A stretch of 64,000 nt of DNA from Paramarasmius palmivorus (lineage: Eukaryota; Basidiomycota; Agaricomycetes; Agaricales; Marasmiaceae). The stretch lies in assembly GCA_037176845.1 (NCBI GenBank), contig JAYKXP010000150.1:42025-106024 (forward strand), read 5' to 3'. A program made the translations under genes and the position numbers. The notes below the pieces were generated by a model. That model did no database searches, had not been told where the DNA came from, and was given only the letters and a program-made list of their open reading frames with translations. Of the stretch, positions 57,449-64,000 are shown piece after piece (within the stretch, counting starts at the first letter, position 1; each line of letters begins with the position of its first letter).

Positions 57449-57529
57449 ATATTGGGGGACACAAATAGAGGCCATGGGAAGACCTGAAAATACCCAACAA
57501 AGCAAGAATTCTCATTACATTGTGAATTC
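57449..57529 (-). repeat. Dispersed repeat segment, partner of 37052-37134
   Basis: Reverse complement of the 37-kb copy. Here it lies between two direct near-copies of TCTCATTACATT...TCATAAT (about 57427-57448 and 57509-57533), which suggests a small insertion or duplication unit. Confidence 0.6.
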
Positions 57530-57838
57530 ATAATCAGATTGAAAATCTATTGAATTGCAGCAGTGTTGCTCTTCTAAGCTTGCATCAAGACTCTATGGTA
57601 CTGAAATCCTGAGTTGATATAAATACTGTACTTGACTCAAGGGGAAGAGACCTGCAGTCAAGTTGCACTCACCAGAAACAGTGTGGGGAAGCAAGCACTG
57701 GGGATGACTCCCATTTACAGCAAGTGTTTCCTGGCACCTGAGTTATTTATTTATTCAATTTCAAGAAAAAAATTTGTGTTGATGGACATCATTTTCGGGA
57801 ATAACTGTAACTGCACATAGTAGTATTGAGTATTGTGT

Positions 57839-58713
57839 TTATACCTGATTAGTTTCACTACAGCTCCAAAGCCATTTTTCTACCTCTGACAAGCCATAGA
57901 AATCACTCTCTTTTTTGGCTAGATCTTGGTCAAGAGTCCAACCTGGTGTACCTCCTTTTCCAATAATATATTGACCACAGAGGGCTGATGAATCAAAGTC
58001 AATGATCACTGGAATGGATGGTGACTGGAGCACAATGTTATATGGACAAATATCCCCCTTTACAAACAGAACAATTATCATCAAATGTACTTGTAAAAAA
58101 ATAGCCAACTCACATGCACCCATCCATGGAAATGCAACCATTCTAAACCTTGTTTAACCCCTTGCACAATATCTTTAACATTCACCTCATCCCCATCCCG
58201 CACAGCATCCCAAAGATTTTTGCCGTACTTCTTGAAACACAAGCCGGAAATATATCCATCTTTCTCAATATAGCCATAGTATTCAGCGATATTCTTGTGT
58301 CCTCCAAGTTTCGTTAATGATTCGAGCACCAATGCCTCGCGGATGAGGCCATCTGCTGCACTGGTGTCCTCTGGATTTTCCGGCTCGTACGAGAGCGGGA
58401 GCGGCTTTTTAACATAGCACGAATCCGATACCGATGAGGCAGCGATAGTCAACGAGGAAGGTTTTAGAGGGCGGTAGTGCGATCTTGGGATAAGCTGCGC
58501 CTTGGACTGGAAACTCGAGTCGAAGTCCGAAGGAAGGTGTTGTGAGGGATGGATGTAGATGTAGTAATCTTCGTCTTCGTTCTTCGCCCAAATAATCGAC
58601 CAAAATGCAAAGGTATCGTCATTATTGAACACTTCGATCTTTGCGATTCGGTTCATGGAATTCTGAAAGACGACGGTAACGATAATGCCAGTGAAAATCA
58701 CGTTGACAGTCAA
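57839..58713 (-). CDS. Atypical protein kinase-like protein, 272 aa
   Basis: Exon 1 58713-58114 and exon 2 58057-57839 join through a 56-nt intron (GTGAGT...AAAG). Seen: C-helix and hinge-like region (LIREALVLESLTKLGGHKNI, FKKYGKNLWDAV), then HGWVH | GDICPYNIVL, the catalytic loop HGDxxxxN with the intron exactly after its His, then VIIDFDSSALCGQ, the metal-binding motif as DFD instead of DFG, and GKGGTPGWTLD, an activation-segment-like GTPGW. Known: a fungal family of kinase-like proteins has the ...NPSNIML...VIIDFDS...GTPGWT pattern. There is no Gly-rich loop and the start is uncertain. A Lys-rich or acidic tail after SEVEKWLW could continue in another exon. Confidence 0.6.
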
Positions 58714-58819
58714 CGGAAACTTGCGAACTTGTTCGAGAATAGAAACGTGTACATACTCGCCGCGGTTCTCGAACTATGCCATCGTGGATATAGAATTGTA
58801 AACCGAAGATGGAAGTTTT

Positions 58820-60540
58820 GAGTCAAGGCTTCGTGAGAAGCAAGTCTTCATGATGACACGCGCAGTAAACCATAGCTAAGGTACAGGCGTTAGGACAGCG
58901 TCCATAAACTCAGCGTAACAATTCAATCAAGCCCTAGATCTTGTCCCCACTAATCCATCTACAGCTACACCAGCCTGCCATCTCCCAAGTCGCCGTATCG
59001 CCCTCATAGCGGAGGCGCAGATCGCTCCCGCGGTTACCAAGCCTATAACGACGATCGGTATCGTAAAACACTACCAAGATAAGCAGCGATAACACAATGT
59101 GATGACGGCCTTGATCACGAGAAAGTAAAACAGAGATTGATATGTCGTTGGTCGGTGAACTGGAAGCAACTAGCAGTCGCCTACGCTCAACAGAAAGCGC
59201 GCGCACCATCGAAATATGAGTTCCTGTAAAATGATTCCTCAGGAACAAGTCGCCATACCAGCATAGCCACTTTCAATCTCTGCCGCAGAAGGGGGGGCGC
59301 ATGCGGTGAATATCGGGAGTGAATTATTGGATGACGATACGACTGGAAATGGATAGAAAGAACTCGTCCCGTGGAAAGTTCTTTGGAGATACAACTGTCA
59401 GGGTGTCCACATTAGAAGTCGTTCGTTTGAAAGTGTGAATAACAGTGACGTACCCCTCTCCACGAGCGAAAATTCTAGCACCTAACGCATTGAGGAAGCA
59501 GAGCAGTTGCGCCAATAGGCAGTGTGATTAGAAGGGCCGTAGCCAGTCTGGCAAGAGGTCAACATCCATTAATATATGTTGAAAAATGCAGAGCATACTA
59601 GTGTGAAAACGAAGAGATAAAACCCAAGCAGACTAGTGCGAAGGAAAGTTGAGGACGACCAGATGGAAAAATGCAGTATAGTACGTCGGTCGACGTGTTA
59701 GAGGATGGTAATATCTCCTCCAGAAGAGATTTGAAAAGACCCCCATGCCGAATTTTTTCGATTGGTTACGTGGTCATCGCTTGGCGAGGTGAGAGTATTA
59801 TGGCGCGCCAAATGCGATGTAGATGTGTGCTGTTCGAGACACATCTTCATGGCCCCGATGATAGGCCTCGGCCATGATCTTCTTGCTCTGCGTCGATACT
59901 CTCATCGTCATCTGAGCCGTAATCTGAGTCGTACTCTGCCTGAAACAGTGTCCACTACCGTCTGTGCTAGAGACGAGCTTCAGACGAAGCCGAAAACACG
60001 CTTCCGTGCGAGGCAGAACGAGTCTGCCGTTGGCTCTTCGGGGTCTAGCATCGATGAGCCGAGGTGTTTCCAGAGTTTAATAAGAGTGGTGTTAGTCTCC
60101 GACGCTTCTGTCGTCTCCAACTCGTTGAGACAGGTTCGTCGAGTCTGAGATATTCGTGAATGTAAGGCTCTGGACCCGGGGCAGTTACTACGGTTTCTCC
60201 GCGTACGTCGTGTGCGACCTGGCAGAAGCTGAGATGGATAGGGAGGTGTGGTCGTTTATGAGAGCCTGGATTGCGCCTTGGGGTGTTTCTGGCATTAATG
60301 GTGACCACATTTGGGAATCTGGGACAGATTACTAGAAGACAACAAGACAAGCCGAGAGCAAGTGTAACCGAGGCAAACGAAAGGAGTAATTTCAAGTGCA
60401 CGTGGGACTCAATACAAGGCCAAACTTGGCGAGCTAGACTGAGAGTTGTTTTCGCTTTCCTCCCTCCTCAGTGCCAGCACGGGTTGTCCTGCTCTCGTTC
60501 ACTTCCATTCCTTCCTTTTGAAACCCTTCTGTCTCTTGAA
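58820..60540. other. No secure gene
   Basis: A minus-strand frame at 60401-60045 begins MHLKLLLSFASVTLALGL, which looks like a signal peptide, and is followed by sequence that could form a small secreted protein after one intron, but I could not fix splice sites. Frames at 58934-59248, 59324-59515 and 59762-60148 are unrecognised. Confidence 0.25.
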
Positions 60541-60544
60541 TTCT

Positions 60545-62004
60545 ATGGACGGTAAGTTGACTCTATTGGCATTGCCAATCTCCCTAACCAGGTGTGTTCA
60601 GATATGTGGTGTCATTTTTTTACTTCAATTCACCGTCCCACCATAGAGGCACAAAATCGTTGCCAAACGTGGAGCTCACTTCACCTTAATGGTAGTGGTA
60701 CGTTCTTTCCTTTTCCTACTAAAGCTCCCCCTCATATGCGTCGCAGGTGAATACAGGTCTAGGCAAAACGCCCCTTCATCAACACCCCAGTTTTCTCTAC
60801 CGAACTCTCTCCAGCCAAGAACTACACTCGTCGTCACCAAAAACAGCTGGACAAGCTCACTGAAGTCGATATCATCAAGCTGAGCTCGAAGAGAAGCATT
60901 CAAGGTCAAGCTCACCGTCATTGACACGCCTGGTTTGGTGACTACGTGAACAACAAGGACTCTTGGAGTCCCATTGTCGACTTCATTGACGACCAACACG
61001 AGGCGTATATGAGGCAAGAACAGCAGCCGCAGAGGCAGGAGAAGACGGCGTTTTTTGAGGGTACACGCATGTTCTTTGTACTTCATTAGACCCACTGGTC
61101 ATACGTAAGTTTTCCTTCTTTGCCAAAGCCTAATCCATCTTCGAGTTGACGTGGCATGCATCTTGATTATAGCCTCAAGCCCTCGACAACGAAAATTATG
61201 AAACGCCTGGGAACTCGCGTTAACAACTGATCCCTGTCATTGCCAAAGCCGACACCTGACCCAGAATGATCTTTACACCATTTCAAGCAACGTGTAAGGC
61301 TATTCTCTTCTGCTGAAAGACCTGCTCTGACATGCCTCTGTAGATCCGTGAGGACATTGCTGCTCAAGAATATCCGTATCGACACGCCTCCTATCGAGTG
61401 CTGATATGAAGGCTCTGAAGAACACGCGACTACTTAGGCTTTGCTGACGGCTATAAACCTTTCTCCATCATCGGCTCTACACACAGATGCAACACACGTC
61501 GACGGAGGACAGTAGGGCCGTGACGATAACCTGTGGGTGTAGCAGAAGGTAAATATACCCTTTTGTTCTAAGTACCGTCCCCTAACACTACATTCACAGT
61601 TGAGAACGAAAACCCCTGGCGACTACTAAAAACAGCTTCGCTCTCTTCTTGATTCGCACTCACAGCTCGAACTGCTCTCGGCCTCAATGAAGGAGAAGCA
61701 TATACGAGAAGCTACCGTCAGCAACAGATGGAGACGAGGAAGTTCAATGAAACCCAAAGTCAAAAGCTCGACAACCCCAAAAATCAGAGAAGAGGAGGAA
61801 CAACTTAAGAGGTTCACTGAGCAAGTCAAGCCGAGGAAGCTTCGTTTCAGACAAGGGAGCAACATGTTCGTTTCTTCCGCAAGCTTCAATTGCTCACTGA
61901 CTCCACAGATGACCGTTCCCCAGCTCCTTGCCGCCGAGAGCCGTCTCAACTAGGACCACGAATTGGCACCACAGCTCCATAAGCAGCTCGAGGCAGAATT
62001 GTGA
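60545..62004 (+). pseudogene. CDC12: Septin (Cdc12-type) pseudogene retaining introns
   Basis: Seen in order: SIGIANLPNQ (about 60565-60595), RHKIVAKRGAHFTLMVV (60647-60698), GLGKT of the P-loop after a 1-nt shift (60755-60770), LTVIDTPG (about 60910-60932) followed by YVNNKDSW and IVDFIDDQHEAYMRQEQQPQ (to about 61035), RPTG, an intron GTAAG...ATAG (about 61104-61172), then LKP and IMKRLGTRVN (about 61195-61230), PVIAKADT with a shift (about 61235-61260), ENENPW (about 61603), YRQQQMETRKF (about 61710-61745) and a coiled-coil tail with an intron before RSRLN (about 61867-61910), ending QLEAEL. Known: septin GTPases form filaments at the septum; GIG(I/V)xNLPNQ is the Cdc12-class start. Frameshifts and stops abound, but intron borders persist, so this is an unprocessed duplicate. 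Confidence 0.8.
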
Positions 62005-62890
62005 TAACCTTCAAGTTTGGTTATGGACTGGGTTCGGGACGACGTGAATCAACTACCATCAGAAATGCCCATGATATCCACCTTCAAAACACTTTTGATG
62101 GCTATGTACACCCCATCTTTTGACACTACCCTTAACTCGTTCGAAGACGCTGTTAACCCACTCGTTCTATTCTATCTTGCAATAACTCTAGGATATTCTT
62201 CGTTCAGTGACTATAGCTCCATTTCAGTCATGGATGCTGTACTCGTTTTTTTTCTCTTGTCATTAGTGTCATGTTTTTCCCAATACAGATACTTGCACAC
62301 GCATTCGTTAAAGCAAGTTTTGCAGAGGCGATAATTGCTAGTATAACAACATAGAGCCAATTGTGTGACAAAGCAATAATCCTAAGGACAACGTGGTATC
62401 TATGAAAAGCATCGTGGCGTGGTCCTAAGTACACATGGAGTGAAACGAACTTCAATAAACTTAATACTGCTGATTTTGGCCATCGTGTCTGTCCTGCCCT
62501 CCATCATGCTCTTTCAACTACAAGTTTTCCTCGTCGCGTGGACCAGAAACCTCTTCTGCACAAAATAAGGATCGGTACCTGCTTTGACCGTGAAGCAAAC
62601 AACTCACAATAGCCATGCACCTGGCTGGCATACAACCTTCCAACCCTCAGCTAATCAAGGCATCTCTGCAATTGGTCCTGTCAAGTATCCATTGACCTTT
62701 GATAAAAGTTACCACTAAGGTAGAGGGATCATCGGGTAGCAGAACGACTACATGAGACTTCTCTGGTTCGAAACTGTGCATCCGGGTAGTTTGCAGGCGA
62801 CAGGGGTGATAACACGCAGCGAACTTGTCGAATGTTTCCCTGTTTCAACAGACGAGAGCGTGACAGCGAGCTCCTAGACTCGACCGAAGG
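62005..62890. other. No gene identified
   Basis: A plus-strand frame (62017-62334) with a hydrophobic end (VLVFFLLSLVSCF) is unrecognised and probably spurious. Nothing else seen. Confidence 0.3.
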
Positions 62891-62896
62891 ACCTTC

Positions 62897-64000
62897 TTGG
62901 CTTCTTGTAATTCAGGCGCTCACATGTACCATCCCAGACCATGGCAACTTGAACGTCCTGTCCTCTACCTGGCGTCCCCCACTCGTTCATTCATAGACAA
63001 GAATGGATGCAGTCTTGGTTTCCTCCCGCGGCTCCAGAACGCCTCTTCAATTCTTCGCATGAGGATACCAATCGCCAACGTAGACTCCAATTACTCGCTC
63101 ACCCCAAGGTATAGGCGCAGCAAGCTCTTTCCTTCACTCACAGCCTTGGAGAATCGCATACCGACTAGTCCACCGCGATCTCCAGCAAGCGTCTTTTGGA
63201 CAATCAACAAACGAGACTTTGCATTCTCTTCATCTGAGATCTCGCATGCTTGCTCCCGTACGACTCTTCTTTCTTGTCCACATCGCGATACTGGCTCAAA
63301 GGAACACCTTTGCTTGCCCGCGGGAGAGGCGTGCGATGGTGTTGGCGAGAGTCGAGTGGAAACGGTGAAAGAGAGAAGAGGTCCGCCAGAATGGCTCATT
63401 TTGATTTTTGGCAGGTATATGGAACGAACTCCTTCACGACGTTTGCACTGGCAAATGCAGGGCGTGGCGGCGCGGAAACAGTAAGCCGAACGCGCTTCAT
63501 GTTCAACTCGCGCCAATTTTAGGGGTATAGGAGGAATGAAACCTGAAGGATTGTTGCAGGGCTGAACCTCACCGCCCTCGTTGACAACCATAGACCTCCG
63601 TAGGACTTCTCGTCCGACGATGCCTTCATCGCGCATCACACACACCACCGACAGAATGCCTTCGGTGAGATTGGCATTGAGCTGCCCCTAGCTCTGCCTC
63701 ACCGTGCTTTGATAGCTAGCCACTGACTGATGCCAGGGACTGCGTCGGAATGGGTATCTTCAGTGACAGAAGACCGCCTCGGTTGATACGGAGCTGCAGG
63801 AGGCCGCGTTGGAGCCGACGAAGAGTGATCCTGTATTATCGGCTGCAGTAGGAGGTACAAAACCACTTAGGATAGCTCGCCAGTAACCATCGTCCAATTC
63901 TACTTTCGAAAGGAACCTTGCCTGCCTCGACTTCGAGCTCGATAATAATGTCTTCGAGTTCTCCTCTAGACTCGGTGTTTTTACGCATAGGTTTGTACTC
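62897..64000 (+). pseudogene. Unrecognised GC-richer coding relic running off the right edge
   Basis: The longest frame (62897-63484, 195 codons) competes with a minus-strand frame (63091-63648), and plus-strand readings change frame several times. Near the end, VDPVLSAAVGG-like text (KSDPVLSAAVGGTKPLRIAR, about 63820-63875) and FERNLACLDFELDNNVFEF (about 63905-63960) look like real protein. Base composition is higher in C and G than to the left, as in the septin relic. Family not identified. Confidence 0.3.

Noticed and set aside
62755..62800. tRNA suggested by GGTTCGAAAC
   Set aside because: No D-arm and no cloverleaf pairing upstream.
63091..63648. Minus-strand 185-codon frame as a gene
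   Set aside because: It overlaps an equally long plus-strand frame in GC-richer sequence, and the clearer protein-like segments at 63.8-63.96 kb are on the plus strand.

Overview
The window looks like nuclear DNA of a filamentous basidiomycete (probably Agaricomycetes). The reasons are short GT-AG introns of about 30-90 nt, many near 50 nt, in almost every gene-like stretch; fungal gene types (MYND-finger protein, F-box/LRR-like genes, an atypical kinase, a septin relic); and a Ty3/gypsy Gag fragment. Coding potential is fragmented and I recognise few products. No rRNA gene, complete tRNA gene or CRISPR array was seen.

Layout. 1-17 kb is decayed: the N-terminal end of a Ty3/gypsy gag (1-885, minus), a multi-exon gene relic (about 2.9-4.45 kb, plus) whose last readable exon is split by a 422-bp solo LTR with a 5-bp target duplication, further LTR copies (5.7, 7.0 and 15 kb), a tRNA-like sequence, unrecognised minus-strand ORFs (8.5-12.5 kb), an OrsD-like zinc-finger relic (13.5 kb) and a spaced inverted repeat (14.4/16.2 kb).

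17-29.6 kb is dominated by a foldback-type transposon family. The copy at 21105-23165 has 581-bp arms that appear perfectly complementary. An older copy (17.4-20.65 kb) carries a nested 1.23-kb DNA transposon with a 10-bp target duplication, and a third, truncated copy (26.4-27.4 kb) preserves the empty site. A multi-exon minus-strand gene of unknown function (23.45-26.3 kb) lies between copies. A small TIR element sits at 29.2 kb.

30-45 kb holds two diverged copies of a 1.4-1.5-kb LTR-like repeat, a plus-strand gene of unknown function (31.85-33.05 kb), a minus-strand gene built from many small acidic exons (33.4-36.85 kb), a repeat-rich gene desert (37-41.6 kb) and a 450-bp foldback MITE (41.7 kb).

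45-58.7 kb is the most gene-rich part: F-box/LRR-like genes, two members of an unnamed paralogous family, two small paralogues ending in a RanBP2-like zinc finger with the same exon structure, a MYND-finger gene and a kinase-like gene. Several have one or a few in-frame TGA or TAG codons in otherwise continuous frames. 60.5-62 kb is a Cdc12-type septin pseudogene that keeps its introns. The last 2 kb holds an unrecognised relic.

Overall this is a transposon-rich, decaying compartment. The most notable signals are the foldback family, the nested insertion, the LTR-split gene, the zinc-finger paralogue pair and the biased stop codons.
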